Assembly (NCBI RefSeq): GCF_000422265.1 | Contig: NZ_AULL01000013.1 | Coordinates: forward strand, 186,001 to 250,000 | Direction of reading: 5' to 3' | Origin: Kaistella palustris DSM 21579 | GTDB taxonomy: Bacteria > Bacteroidota > Bacteroidia > Flavobacteriales > Weeksellaceae | Length of the DNA stretch: 64,000 bases | In this document: piece by piece, positions 8,570 through 17,288 of the stretch | Position numbering within the stretch: position 1 is the stretch's first letter | Layout of the letters: each line of letters starts with the position of its first letter | Made by a program: the position numbers and the translations under genes | The notes under the pieces: model-generated | The model's input: the letters and a program-made list of their open reading frames with translations, nothing else | Databases searched by the model: none | What the model was told of the DNA's origin: nothing

Positions 8570-9424
8570 TTAAGTAAGAGAAACTTCGCGCGGCAATGTC
8601 TTCAGAAATCCAGTGGGTGTACATCCGGAGAATCTTTTAAATTCCGCAGACAAATGGGAACTGTCATAAAATCCGTGATCATACGCGAGGGAAGTCAGAC
8701 TTTCGTTTTGTGGATTTGAAACGAGATATTCTTTAAGCGCATTAAAGCGGATAATACGCGCATAAAATTTAGGCGTAAGGCCAAGATAATTAAGGAATGC
8801 CCGCTCCAAAGTTTTTCTTGAGGTATTTGTCATGTTCTGCACATCGGCAATTTCGAGCTGGCCGCAGGAACCGGTGATCAGTGCAACCGCATTCTGTGCG
8901 TTCTGGATCCTGTAATGAACGGAAGTTTTATACATTTCGCGGCATAGGAATTTTTCGAGTACCTCGACGGTGGCTTCGAGTGACGGCGCAGACTGCATTT
9001 CATCACACAAAAAATCAAATCCTACCGGCCAGATATCTTCAGCGGCAATAATCTGATCCGCCATGTGTTCCATATTAATACCTGTAATCTTTGAAATCCC
9101 AAGTGCTTTGAATTTCACACCGATAATGTCAACGCCTTTTTCACTGGTTGTGATTACCCGCGGACAGGTTGGCTGCCCAAAGATATAAGCCTGCTTCGAA
9201 AGTGTAACTGTTTGTCCGTTATATTCATGATGTTCTGACTGCTGTTTAAAATTGAACGCCATGCCCTGAAGTAAAGGAGTCGCGTACAACTGAACGGCAG
9301 CATTTTCCAGATCGACCTTTGAATACCAGTAATATTCTACGACATCTGAAAGTTCGGGGCAGGGATGAAAAACGCGGTAAATCACTACGCTAAAATTTGT
9401 TATACCAGCTAAGTTACGCAACAA
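8570..9424 (-). CDS. AraC family transcriptional regulator
   Basis: 284 aa. The C-terminal third (about 185-275) is an AraC/XylS double helix-turn-helix, with signatures NTSRKTLERAFLNYLGLTP in helix-turn-helix 1 and SLTSLAYDHGFYDSSHLSAEF followed by FSGCTPTGF in helix-turn-helix 2. The N-terminal part, with PCPELSDVVEYYW near residue 21 and a beta-rich segment, resembles the sensory domain (DUF6597 type) common in Bacteroidota AraC regulators. Ligand and targets are unknown; no adjacent gene is an obvious target. The extreme N-terminus (MLRNLAGITNFSVV) is uncertain because no other ATG is close. Confidence 0.85.
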   Translation of the reverse strand: MLRNLAGITNFSVVIYRVFHPCPELSDVVEYYWYSKVDLENAAVQLYATPLLQGMAFNFKQQSEHHEYNGQTVTLSKQAYIFGQPTCPRVITTSEKGVDIIGVKFKALGISKITGINMEHMADQIIAAEDIWPVGFDFLCDEMQSAPSLEATVEVLEKFLCREMYKTSVHYRIQNAQNAVALITGSCGQLEIADVQNMTNTSRKTLERAFLNYLGLTPKFYARIIRFNALKEYLVSNPQNESLTSLAYDHGFYDSSHLSAEFKRFSGCTPTGFLKTLPREVSLT

Positions 9425-9517
9425 TATTCATGATTGCAGCCGCTCATGAGGAAAATTTTCATAAAAAAAAGCCGATTCAGTTATTTTAATTTTAATTAAT
9501 TAAAAGTTTATTTATAA

Positions 9518-9546
9518 AAAAAGCCGCAAATATTATCTGCGACTCA
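9518..9546 (-). terminator. Terminator of the ferredoxin operon
   Basis: Read on the minus strand, a GTCGCA / TGCGGC hairpin is followed by a run of seven T residues, 45 bp after the ferredoxin stop. Confidence 0.6.
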
Positions 9547-9590
9547 GAAAGGTCAAATGATCTTCAAAGATATTCAGCGTAATTTTCTGT

Positions 9591-9923
9591 TTATGGATAT
9601 GGAGCGATTGCGACTTCCAGACCATCAATTTCCTCTGAGATATGGATCTGGCAGCCTAAGCGGGAATTGCTTTGTACATGAAAAGCTTCCGAAAGCATAG
9701 CATCTTCCTCATCGCCCATTTCCTGCAGTTTATCTGCACCGTCATTGATGTAAACCTGGCAGGACGCGCACATGGCCATTCCTCCGCAAACGCCAATTGT
9801 GCCTTCGTCAGCTAATTCGTAGGAGCGAATAACCTCCATCAAATTCATCGACATATCTGTGGGCGCAATCACATCGTGTGTTTCGCCGTTCCGGTCTGTA
9901 ATTTTTATATGTATATCCTGCAT
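9591..9923 (-). CDS. [2Fe-2S] ferredoxin, adrenodoxin type
   Basis: 110-aa electron carrier. Cluster ligands are C46, C52, C55 and C91 in the spacing C-x5-C-x2-C-(x35)-C typical of adrenodoxin/ISC-type ferredoxins (motif CGGMAMCASC). Acidic surface segments (DEEDAM, SEEIDGLE) fit docking to a reductase. It sits 33 bp downstream of a ferredoxin/flavodoxin-NADP reductase on the same strand, so this pair probably forms one NADPH-to-ferredoxin electron-transfer unit. No dedicated acceptor such as a P450 or oxygenase is adjacent. An Isc-type biogenesis role is possible, but no isc genes are nearby. Confidence 0.9.
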   Translation of the reverse strand: MQDIHIKITDRNGETHDVIAPTDMSMNLMEVIRSYELADEGTIGVCGGMAMCASCQVYINDGADKLQEMGDEEDAMLSEAFHVQSNSRLGCQIHISEEIDGLEVAIAPYP

Positions 9924-9956
9924 TTTTTCCGTTCTAATGGTTTGGGCTTTCAGATC

Positions 9957-11009
9957 TTAGTCGATTTTTTTAACAACTGCTTTTTCGGCTTCTTTCCGTG
10001 TACCGTCGAAACCGTCGACGCCACTTACTGTGGTATATTTTAAGACGAATTTTTTGCCGGGATTCAACATATTGTAGACACTTTGGCACATTAATGTAGC
10101 TTCGTGGAAACCGCACAGAATCAGCTTCAGCTTGCCGGGATAGGTATTGATATCTCCGATCGCATACACGCCGGGAATGTTTGTCTGATAATCCAGTGCA
10201 TTATTTACAACGATCGCATTTTTCTGGATCTCAAGTCCCCAGTCGGCCAGAGCGCCGAGTTTTGGTGTAAGTCCGAAAAGCGGAATAAAGTAGTCGGTTT
10301 CCAGATCGAAGGTTTCACCTTCTTTTTCTACGGTGATCGCGGTTAGTTTGCCTTCTCCTTTCAAACCTACAACCTCGGCAGGAGTCATCATGGTAATTTT
10401 TCCCTGGTCTTTCAGCGCCTGCACTTTTTCTACAGAATCCAGCGCGCCACGAAATTCATTTCGGCGGTGTATTAAAGTCACCTCACTTGCGATCTCCGCG
10501 AGAAAGATGCTCCAGTCTAAAGCTGAATCTCCACCACCGGCGATCACTACTTTTTTGTTTCGGAAATGTTCAGGTTCTTTAATAAAGTATTCTACACCGT
10601 TTTCTTCATAATCTGCAAGATTTTCCAGACTTGGTTTGCGTGGTTCGAAAGTGCCTAAGCCGCCCGCGATTGCTACAGCTTTCGCATGATGCACCGTACC
10701 TTTGTTGGTGATGACTTCAAATGTTCCGTCGTCAAGCTTTTTCAGGGTTTCTGCGGTTTCTCCCAAAGTAAATCCGGGTTGAAACTGCTTGATCTGCTCC
10801 ATTAAATTATCAACAAGTTCGCCTGCGTTGATCGAAGGGAAACCCGGAATATCGAAAATAGGTTTTTTGGGATAAAGTTCGGTAAGCTGACCGCCCGCCT
10901 GCGGAAGTGCGTCGATCAGATGGCATTTTAACTTCAGTAGACCGGCTTCAAAAACTGCAAAAAGACCCGTAGGACCTGCTCCTATAATCAATATATCACT
11001 TGTAATCAT
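9957..11009 (-). CDS. Ferredoxin/flavodoxin-NADP reductase, thioredoxin-reductase-like
   Basis: 350-aa FAD enzyme that passes electrons from NADPH to ferredoxin. Seen: FAD dinucleotide-binding loop IIGAGPTGLFA (near 7-17), a second Rossmann motif VIAGGGDSALDW for NADPH, and the C-terminal FAD motif YAIGDINTYPGK. The CxxC redox pair of true thioredoxin reductases is absent from the NADPH domain, which assigns it to the TrxR-like FNR type. Length is typical. It leads the operon with the [2Fe-2S] ferredoxin 33 bp downstream. Confidence 0.9.
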   Translation of the reverse strand: MITSDILIIGAGPTGLFAVFEAGLLKLKCHLIDALPQAGGQLTELYPKKPIFDIPGFPSINAGELVDNLMEQIKQFQPGFTLGETAETLKKLDDGTFEVITNKGTVHHAKAVAIAGGLGTFEPRKPSLENLADYEENGVEYFIKEPEHFRNKKVVIAGGGDSALDWSIFLAEIASEVTLIHRRNEFRGALDSVEKVQALKDQGKITMMTPAEVVGLKGEGKLTAITVEKEGETFDLETDYFIPLFGLTPKLGALADWGLEIQKNAIVVNNALDYQTNIPGVYAIGDINTYPGKLKLILCGFHEATLMCQSVYNMLNPGKKFVLKYTTVSGVDGFDGTRKEAEKAVVKKID

Positions 11010-11153
11010 CGATGATTTTTTTGTAAAATTTATTTCTGCAAATTTAAGAAAAATAAAAGAACAGCGCTTTGCATACAGTAGCTAATTATGACACAAAAAC
11101 ACCATGAAAGAGAGGTTTTTCATTTATGGCAAATTTTTTGCAAAACACTCGGC

Positions 11154-11915
11154 ATGAAAAAGATTTTTAGCGCATTTATAATACTTTATTCCGTTTTGGG
11201 ATTCGCCCAAAAATTCGATAATATAAAATCCGGCGAAGTTTTAAACTACAGAATCCATTACGGAATTCTGAATGCCGGCACGGCAACTTTAACTACTCTT
11301 AAAACCACATTTCAGGGCAAACCGCATTTTTATGTAAAAGGTTACGGCCGGACTACAGGTGCTGTTCGTGCTTTTTTTAAGGTGGAAGATAACTACGAAA
11401 GTTTCATTAATTACAATACCGCGCTGCCCAGCTTCTACGTACGGAATGTGAAAGAAGGCGGATATACGCAGCATTTGCAGACCGTTTTTAATCAGGATAA
11501 CCAAACGCTGATCCTTACAGATAAAGAAAAGAACACCTCGAAAGTAGTGAAGACCGTGAAAAATGTGCAGGACATGCTTTCTGCTTTCTATTATCTGCGC
11601 AGTCTGGAACCGGGCGAACTGAAGGTAGGCACCGTGAAAAAGCTGGATGTGTGGATTGATGATGAACTGTTCCCTTTTCAGCTGAAGGTGGTTGGGACTG
11701 AGAATGTGAGTACAAAATTCGGAACCATCAACTGTCTGAAAATTATTCCGCAGGTCATCAGCGGGCGCGTATTTAAAGATAAAGAAGGTGTTACACTCTG
11801 GGTGAGTAACGACAGGAATTTGATTCCCATTTCTATAAAAGCCGAACTGGCAGTTGGTTCGCTGAAAGCCAGCCTGGATTCTTACAGAAATGTAAAATAT
11901 CCTTTACAGTTTTAA
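11154..11915 (+). CDS. DUF3108 domain-containing exported protein
   Basis: 253 aa from the ATG at 11154. An upstream in-frame ATG at 11088 would bury the signal peptide behind 22 polar residues, so the internal start is chosen. The signal peptide MKKIFSAFIILYSVLGFAQ ends at about residue 19. The mature protein begins with the DUF3108 hallmark KSGEVLNYRIHYG and continues as a beta-rich fold with ATLTTLKTTFQG, YYLRSLEPGELK and GVTLWVSNDRNLIPI. DUF3108 proteins are periplasmic or outer-membrane-associated, with no proven activity. It is followed by a terminator and then the DUF5916 gene. Confidence 0.82.
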   Translation: MKKIFSAFIILYSVLGFAQKFDNIKSGEVLNYRIHYGILNAGTATLTTLKTTFQGKPHFYVKGYGRTTGAVRAFFKVEDNYESFINYNTALPSFYVRNVKEGGYTQHLQTVFNQDNQTLILTDKEKNTSKVVKTVKNVQDMLSAFYYLRSLEPGELKVGTVKKLDVWIDDELFPFQLKVVGTENVSTKFGTINCLKIIPQVISGRVFKDKEGVTLWVSNDRNLIPISIKAELAVGSLKASLDSYRNVKYPLQF

Positions 11916-11931
11916 GAAAAATTAATATAAA

Positions 11932-11955
11932 GATCGGTTTCGGCCGGTTTTTTTT
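11932..11955 (+). terminator. Terminator after the DUF3108 gene
   Basis: GATCGG pairs with CCGGTT (two G-T wobbles) across a TTTCGG loop, followed by a T-run. Confidence 0.5.
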
Positions 11956-12006
11956 GTCGGTATGTAACATTGCAGTAGGGTCTGTTGTCTTATAAAAAAA
12001 CAGACA

Positions 12007-14433
12007 ATGACCACTAAACTCTTAACCTGTGCTTTGTTGGCGCTTTCCATTCATTTGGCAGCCCAGCAAACGCAAAATGATTCCATCAGCAGGAAAAAAC
12101 TTACTGCCCTGAAAATCTCAGCCGCACCAAAAATTGACGGTATTCTGGATGAAGAAATCTGGCAATCTGCCAAAACTGCTACCCAGTTCACGGAACGGCG
12201 GCCCAATAACGGAATGCCTGCCTCTGAACTGTTACGAACGGAAGTAAAAGTTTTATATGATGACACCGGAATTTACATCGGCGCCATGCTTTACGACAGC
12301 GAACCGACGAAAATATCAAGAGAACTTACGGAACGCGACAATATTGAAAATGATGATATTTTTGGCGTAACCATTAACGGCTACAACGACCACCAACAAA
12401 GTCTCGAATTTCTGGTGCTGCCTACAGGCGTGCAGTGCGACGCAAAAATTACCAATGATTTTGGCGAAGATTTCAGTTACAACGGCGTTTGGTATTCGGC
12501 GGTAAAAATTACGGATGAAGGTTGGTCCATAGAAATGAAAATTCCTTATTCGGAATTGCGTTTTCCCAAAACTGATGTTCAGGAGTGGGGAATAAACTTT
12601 CTAAGGCTTGTAAACCGCACAAGTACGATCTACGACTGGAATTTCGTGAATAATAAAAAAGGTTCCTATATGCTTTACGACGGGATCTTAGGCGGCATCG
12701 AAAATATAAAACCACCCACGCGCCTTTCATTTCTACCCTATTTTTCAGCTTACCTGAATAATTTTGCAGGAAAGACAACCGCTGATTTCAATGGCGGCAT
12801 GGATTTGAAATACGGAATTAATGATGCCTTTACGCTGGATGTAACACTTATCCCGGATTTTGGTCAGGCTTCATTCGATAAGTCGGTGTTGAATCTCTCG
12901 CCTTTTGAAGTTCAGTTTAATGAGCAGCGGTCTTTTTTTACGGAAGGCACAGAACTTTTCAGTAAGGGTGATCTCTTCTATTCACGTCGGGTCGGCGGAA
13001 ACCCGTCGCGTGTTCCCACATTGAAAGAGAATGAAGAAATCCTGGAGAACCCGGAAAAAGTAAAACTCTTCAATGCTGTGAAGGTTTCTGGCCGCACAAA
13101 CAAAGGATTGGGTATTGGTTTCTTTAATGGCATTACGGAAAAAATGAGTGCCAGACTGCAAAATATTCAAACGGGCGAAATACGCACGGAGGTTGCAGAA
13201 CCCTGGACAAATTATAATGTGCTGGTATTGGACCAAAGGTTCCGGGAGAATTCTTCGGTAACGCTGGTGAATACCAATGTAACGCGCAATGGCGACTTTC
13301 GGGATGCCAACGTGAGTGCGCTGCTGTTCGACATTAAAAACAAAAAAAACACTTACGGTTATTCCGGTGCGGCAAAAACCAGTTTTGTCCTGGAAAACGG
13401 AACAGAAAAAGGAAATGAATTTTCCGGTGCTTTTGATAAGATATCGGGCGAAAACCGGTTCGGCGCCAATTATTTCCTCAGGACAAAAGATTATAATATT
13501 GGTGATCTGGGATATTACGACCGGACAAATTTTCACAAAATAAGCGGCTACTATTCTTACCGGTTCCTGCAGCCGCGGGGAAATCTCAACCAGTTAAACT
13601 ACAATCTTACACTCACGCACACGCGCCGACTTGATCAGGATCTTTTCTCAGAATTCATCATTCACAATAACATCGAGATGCAGACAAAAAACTTTTTCAA
13701 TTTCGGTGGCGGTCTTATGATATGGCCTTTCGGTCAAAATGATATTTACGAAGCCAGAACTGAAGGCAGATTTCTGAAAATCCCCGCAATGATCAATCCC
13801 TGGATCTTCATTAATACCGACAGCCGCAAAAAATTCCGTGTCAATACGTATATCGATTACTATGCTTACAACGAAAAAGGACGGTATATCTTAAAATACG
13901 AACTGAATCCGAGCTATAAGTTTTCCGATCATTTACGGCTGTATTATAATGCCTCCTTTGATTATGAAAATAATGACCGTGGATTTACCGGCAAAAGTGC
14001 CGACGATATTTTTATCGGCCAACGCAACCGGTTTACTGTAGAAAACAGCATTTCATCTCAATATACCTTTAATGATAAAATGGCGCTCAACCTTTCTTTC
14101 CGGCATTATTTCTCTGAGGTGACCTATAAAAACTTCTATACTTTAAATGCAGACGGAACCGTGGCGGACACAGACCGGTTTACAGAAAACCGCGACGGCA
14201 CGTTCAATTCCTGGAACCTTGATCTGCGCTACTCGTGGTGGTTTGCGCCTGGAAGTCAGTTAACGCTGCTGTACAGAAATGCCGTTGGGAATTACTTAGA
14301 TATCTCACGGATAAGCCTGAAGGATAATTTCGACCGGCTTTTTGCGGAACCGATGGCGAATAATATATCCTTAAAACTCACATATTACATCGATTATAAC
14401 CGGGCAAAGCATTGGTTTAAAAAGAAAAATTAA
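12007..14433 (+). CDS. DUF5916 outer-membrane protein with CBM9-like N-terminal domain
   Basis: 808 aa with a signal peptide ending near residue 20 (LAAQ). Residues about 35-235 form a carbohydrate-binding-module-9-like beta sandwich (start KIDGILDEEIW, later YDDTGIYIGAMLYD and WSIEMKIPYSELRF). The remaining ~560 residues are the DUF5916 region, with many alternating aromatic strands and a final strand before HWFKKKN. This suggests a transmembrane beta barrel. Such proteins are common and abundant in Bacteroidota outer membranes and have no defined substrate. It is flanked by terminators and likely transcribed alone. Confidence 0.85.
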   Translation: MTTKLLTCALLALSIHLAAQQTQNDSISRKKLTALKISAAPKIDGILDEEIWQSAKTATQFTERRPNNGMPASELLRTEVKVLYDDTGIYIGAMLYDSEPTKISRELTERDNIENDDIFGVTINGYNDHQQSLEFLVLPTGVQCDAKITNDFGEDFSYNGVWYSAVKITDEGWSIEMKIPYSELRFPKTDVQEWGINFLRLVNRTSTIYDWNFVNNKKGSYMLYDGILGGIENIKPPTRLSFLPYFSAYLNNFAGKTTADFNGGMDLKYGINDAFTLDVTLIPDFGQASFDKSVLNLSPFEVQFNEQRSFFTEGTELFSKGDLFYSRRVGGNPSRVPTLKENEEILENPEKVKLFNAVKVSGRTNKGLGIGFFNGITEKMSARLQNIQTGEIRTEVAEPWTNYNVLVLDQRFRENSSVTLVNTNVTRNGDFRDANVSALLFDIKNKKNTYGYSGAAKTSFVLENGTEKGNEFSGAFDKISGENRFGANYFLRTKDYNIGDLGYYDRTNFHKISGYYSYRFLQPRGNLNQLNYNLTLTHTRRLDQDLFSEFIIHNNIEMQTKNFFNFGGGLMIWPFGQNDIYEARTEGRFLKIPAMINPWIFINTDSRKKFRVNTYIDYYAYNEKGRYILKYELNPSYKFSDHLRLYYNASFDYENNDRGFTGKSADDIFIGQRNRFTVENSISSQYTFNDKMALNLSFRHYFSEVTYKNFYTLNADGTVADTDRFTENRDGTFNSWNLDLRYSWWFAPGSQLTLLYRNAVGNYLDISRISLKDNFDRLFAEPMANNISLKLTYYIDYNRAKHWFKKKN

Positions 14434-14450
14434 AAATTTAACTCATAAAT

Positions 14451-14485
14451 AAAAAGACCGTTTCCTGAGAAAGAAACGGTCTTTT
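14451..14485. terminator. Strong bidirectional terminator
   Basis: Perfect stem aaaagaccgtttc / gaaacggtctttt with an 8-nt loop, between convergent DUF5916 and pheS genes. Confidence 0.88.
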
Positions 14486-14505
14486 ATATTTCTAAAAAAT
14501 CCTTT

Positions 14506-15516
14506 TTAAAGTGATTTAAACTGCTGGAGCATTCTCTTGTCGTTTTCAAAGAACATACGGATATCGCCCATTTGGTAAAGCAACATCACGATGCGCTCGA
14601 TTCCCATACCAAAAGCATATCCTGAATATTTGTCGGCATCAATGTTTACATTCTGCAAAACTGCAGGATCTACCATGCCACAGCCCATAATCTCCAGCCA
14701 GCCGGTTCCTTTTGTAATTCTGTAATCGGTTTCTGAGTTTAAACCCCAATACACGTCTACTTCTGCGCTTGGCTCCGTGAAGGGGAAATATGAAGGCCTC
14801 AATCTGATCTTGGATTTACCGAAAAGTTCTGTGGTAAAAAACTGCAGCGTCTGCTTAAGATCTGCAAAACTCACATTCTCATCTATATACAAACCTTCGA
14901 TCTGGTGGAAGATGCAGTGCGACCGGGAAGAAATCGCCTCGTTTCGGAACACGCGGCCCGGCGAAAGAATCCTGATCGGCGGCTGGTTCTCTTCCATATA
15001 TCTGATCTGTACAGAAGAAGTATGCGTACGCAGAAGGATATCCGGATCGGTCTCCAGAAAAAATGTATCCTGCATATCGCGTGCCGGGTGATATTCCGGC
15101 AAATTCAGGGCGGTAAAATTGTGCCAGTCATCTTCAATTTCAGGACCGTCGGCCACGGCAAAACCTATGGATTTAAAAATCTCGATGATCCGGTTTTTTA
15201 CCAGATTGATCGGATGCCTCGTTCCCAGCTCGGCAGGAAATCCAGGTCTTGTAAGATCTTCTTTAATCTGAATGATCTGTGAGGTTCCGGCATTTTTCAG
15301 GTCGGTAAGTTTACTTTCTACCGCCTGTTTCAGCGTATTGATCTTCTGACCGAATTCCTTTTTCTGTTCGTTTGGAACATCTTTAAATTTGCCGAAGATT
15401 TCGTTTAAAATACCTTTTTTTCCACTGAACCTTATACGAAACTGCTCGATCTCGTCTTTATTCGCGGAGGTGAAATTCTGCACTTCAATCAGTAACTCAT
15501 CAATCTTCTCTAACAT
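14506..15516 (-). CDS. pheS: Phenylalanine-tRNA ligase alpha subunit
   Basis: Catalytic alpha subunit of the (alpha-beta)2 PheRS that charges tRNA-Phe in the cytoplasm. The 336-aa protein has an N-terminal coiled-coil arm (about 1-90, FRIRFSGKKGILNEI), then class II synthetase motifs: motif 1 region GTRHPINLV, RTHTSSVQIRYM, motif 2 GRVFRNEAISSRSHCIFHQ and motif 3 GYAFGMGIERIVMLLY. The length agrees with bacterial PheS. pheT is not adjacent, which is usual in Bacteroidota. Nothing suggests a leader peptide or T-box. Confidence 0.96.
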   Translation of the reverse strand: MLEKIDELLIEVQNFTSANKDEIEQFRIRFSGKKGILNEIFGKFKDVPNEQKKEFGQKINTLKQAVESKLTDLKNAGTSQIIQIKEDLTRPGFPAELGTRHPINLVKNRIIEIFKSIGFAVADGPEIEDDWHNFTALNLPEYHPARDMQDTFFLETDPDILLRTHTSSVQIRYMEENQPPIRILSPGRVFRNEAISSRSHCIFHQIEGLYIDENVSFADLKQTLQFFTTELFGKSKIRLRPSYFPFTEPSAEVDVYWGLNSETDYRITKGTGWLEIMGCGMVDPAVLQNVNIDADKYSGYAFGMGIERIVMLLYQMGDIRMFFENDKRMLQQFKSL

Positions 15517-15588
15517 TATGTTCTAAATATATATGCTGCAAAAATACGGTTTTTTACGGATATTCAGAGACAGAAAACCGCCGGACAA

Positions 15589-16158
15589 TCAGGAATTAAG
15601 AAAAGTAAGAAACCGGTCGATGGCTTTTTTCCTGTGACTGATCATGTTTTTTTCGCTCGCGGTCATTGCGGCAAATGTAACCGCGTGATTTTCCGGGATA
15701 AAGATGGGGTCGTAGCCGAAACCCTTGCTTCCCGATATTTCCGCTGTTAAATTCCCCTGTACGCGTCCTTCAAAATAATGCACTCCGCTATCATCTACGA
15801 GACACATTACGGTAATAAAATATGCCTTTCGGTTTTTTTCGCCTTCCATTTCCCGCAGGACTTTTGACATATTTTTTTCGAAGTCGTGATTTCCGGCATA
15901 GCGCGCTGAATATATTCCGGGCCGGCCGTCCAGAGCTTCTACCACCAATCCGGAATCATCGCCCAAACTTGCTTTACCGGTTTTTTCAAAACAGTATTTT
16001 GCTTTGATGAGGGCATTTTCGTGAAACGTTTCACCATCTTCCACAATTTCTTCGTGAATACCGTAATCGGTAAGCGACATAACTGTAAAACGTTCACCGA
16101 GGATTTGCTGAATTTCTTCCTTTTTATGCACGTTATGCGTGGCAACAAGTATTTCCAT
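15589..16158 (-). CDS. rdgB: XTP/dITP diphosphatase (RdgB/HAM1)
   Basis: Cytosolic house-cleaning pyrophosphatase that hydrolyses dITP, XTP and ITP to monophosphates, keeping deaminated purines out of nucleic acids. The 189-aa protein has all HAM1 motifs: N-terminal ATHNVHKKEEI, DDSGLVVEALDGRPG with the catalytic Asp, YSARYAG, GFGYDPIFIP and C-terminal SHRKKA. Length is typical. It lies 72 bp downstream of pheS on the same strand direction (upstream in transcription), so rdgB and pheS may share a transcript. Confidence 0.95.
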   Translation of the reverse strand: MEILVATHNVHKKEEIQQILGERFTVMSLTDYGIHEEIVEDGETFHENALIKAKYCFEKTGKASLGDDSGLVVEALDGRPGIYSARYAGNHDFEKNMSKVLREMEGEKNRKAYFITVMCLVDDSGVHYFEGRVQGNLTAEISGSKGFGYDPIFIPENHAVTFAAMTASEKNMISHRKKAIDRFLTFLNS

Positions 16159-16314
16159 TTTTTTCTTTTATTATTCTTAAAAATATATTAACTGATCTCG
16201 AGTTTCCCCGACTAAACTCTGTCAAAGCTGAACTGCGCCAAACTTAAACACTTATAAGGTACGCGATTTCTTTTTATTCTAAAAATCTGCAGAAAACTTT
16301 CACAAGGTTCCGCC

Positions 16315-17151
16315 TTATTCATTATCCAGATAATGCACGCGGTATTTCCGGGTAAACAGATAATAAAAAAGAGGAAATAGAATAAGTCCGGCGAGCAAAA
16401 TATAATATTCAGAGATTTTAAAAGTTTCGGAAAAGCTTTCTGTTTTTCCGTAGAAAATCAGCACAGATGAACATAAATTATTGAAAGCGTGCAGCAGAAT
16501 CGACATCAGAAGCGATTTTGTTTTGTAATACACCACGCCCAGAACGCTGCCCAGCAAAACCGCACCAACGAACTGCCAGGGATTCCCATGGACCAGACCA
16601 AATAAAAGCGCCGAAAAGGCAATTGCTTTCCACGGTTTCACACCTTTGTTTATAAGGCCTTTCTGAACAATTCCGCGAAAAACAATTTCTTCAAACAGCG
16701 GCGCCATCACTACCGCAAGCAAGATCAAAGTCGGCTTATCATTGGTCATCTGTTCCATTAGGCGCGAAAAATAGTCGTAAAAGGGACCAAAGAAAGAACC
16801 GGAAACCGGGATTTGGCCGGTGATAAATTCAGCGATGAACATCATGCCAACCATCATTGGAAAAATCAAAAAATACGTCGTAAGATTGGTGGGCGAAAAA
16901 TTAAAATTCAGTTTGCGCCCTGTCTCGGGACGGACAATCAGGAAATCAAAGGCTAATATGGCGCCGATAAATGCCGCTGCGTTGGCCATGATCAGATAAA
17001 AATCATTGTACTGCAGATTTACATTAAATACAAAAATTGAAAATACATTAATAACTGAAACAAGCAAACTGCCCGCAAATAGGCCGCCCACAAGTGCACC
17101 GGCGCCTTTCCAGCCAAAAGTGAACTTTTTATTCCTTGATTGTAAAACCAT
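16315..17151 (-). CDS. CPBP family intramembrane glutamic endopeptidase
   Basis: 278-aa polytopic membrane protein with about seven or eight hydrophobic helices. CPBP (Abi/Rce1-like) signatures are intact: motif 1 EEIVFRG with E154-E155 and R159, motif 2 FGLVH with H188, and motif 3 LLHAFNN. The expected catalytic Glu and His residues are therefore present. Bacterial members include prenyl-protease-like enzymes and bacteriocin-immunity proteins. The actual substrate here is unknown. Divergent from prfC. Confidence 0.88.
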   Translation of the reverse strand: MVLQSRNKKFTFGWKGAGALVGGLFAGSLLVSVINVFSIFVFNVNLQYNDFYLIMANAAAFIGAILAFDFLIVRPETGRKLNFNFSPTNLTTYFLIFPMMVGMMFIAEFITGQIPVSGSFFGPFYDYFSRLMEQMTNDKPTLILLAVVMAPLFEEIVFRGIVQKGLINKGVKPWKAIAFSALLFGLVHGNPWQFVGAVLLGSVLGVVYYKTKSLLMSILLHAFNNLCSSVLIFYGKTESFSETFKISEYYILLAGLILFPLFYYLFTRKYRVHYLDNE

Positions 17152-17288
17152 TTAAAATTGTATTGGGCAAATATAAATTAAATCTGATAAAGCTTTTGTT
17201 CCCTGTTTGGCGGTCGGGAAAAAACGCGGCACACTGCAGTTTTTATAATCCATAAAAAAACACGATTTTTGCAGTCTCAAAATTTATT

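Noticed and set aside
12982-13536. 184-aa minus-strand open frame inside the DUF5916 gene
   Set aside because: Antisense shadow of a well-supported gene; no family motif and no promoter.
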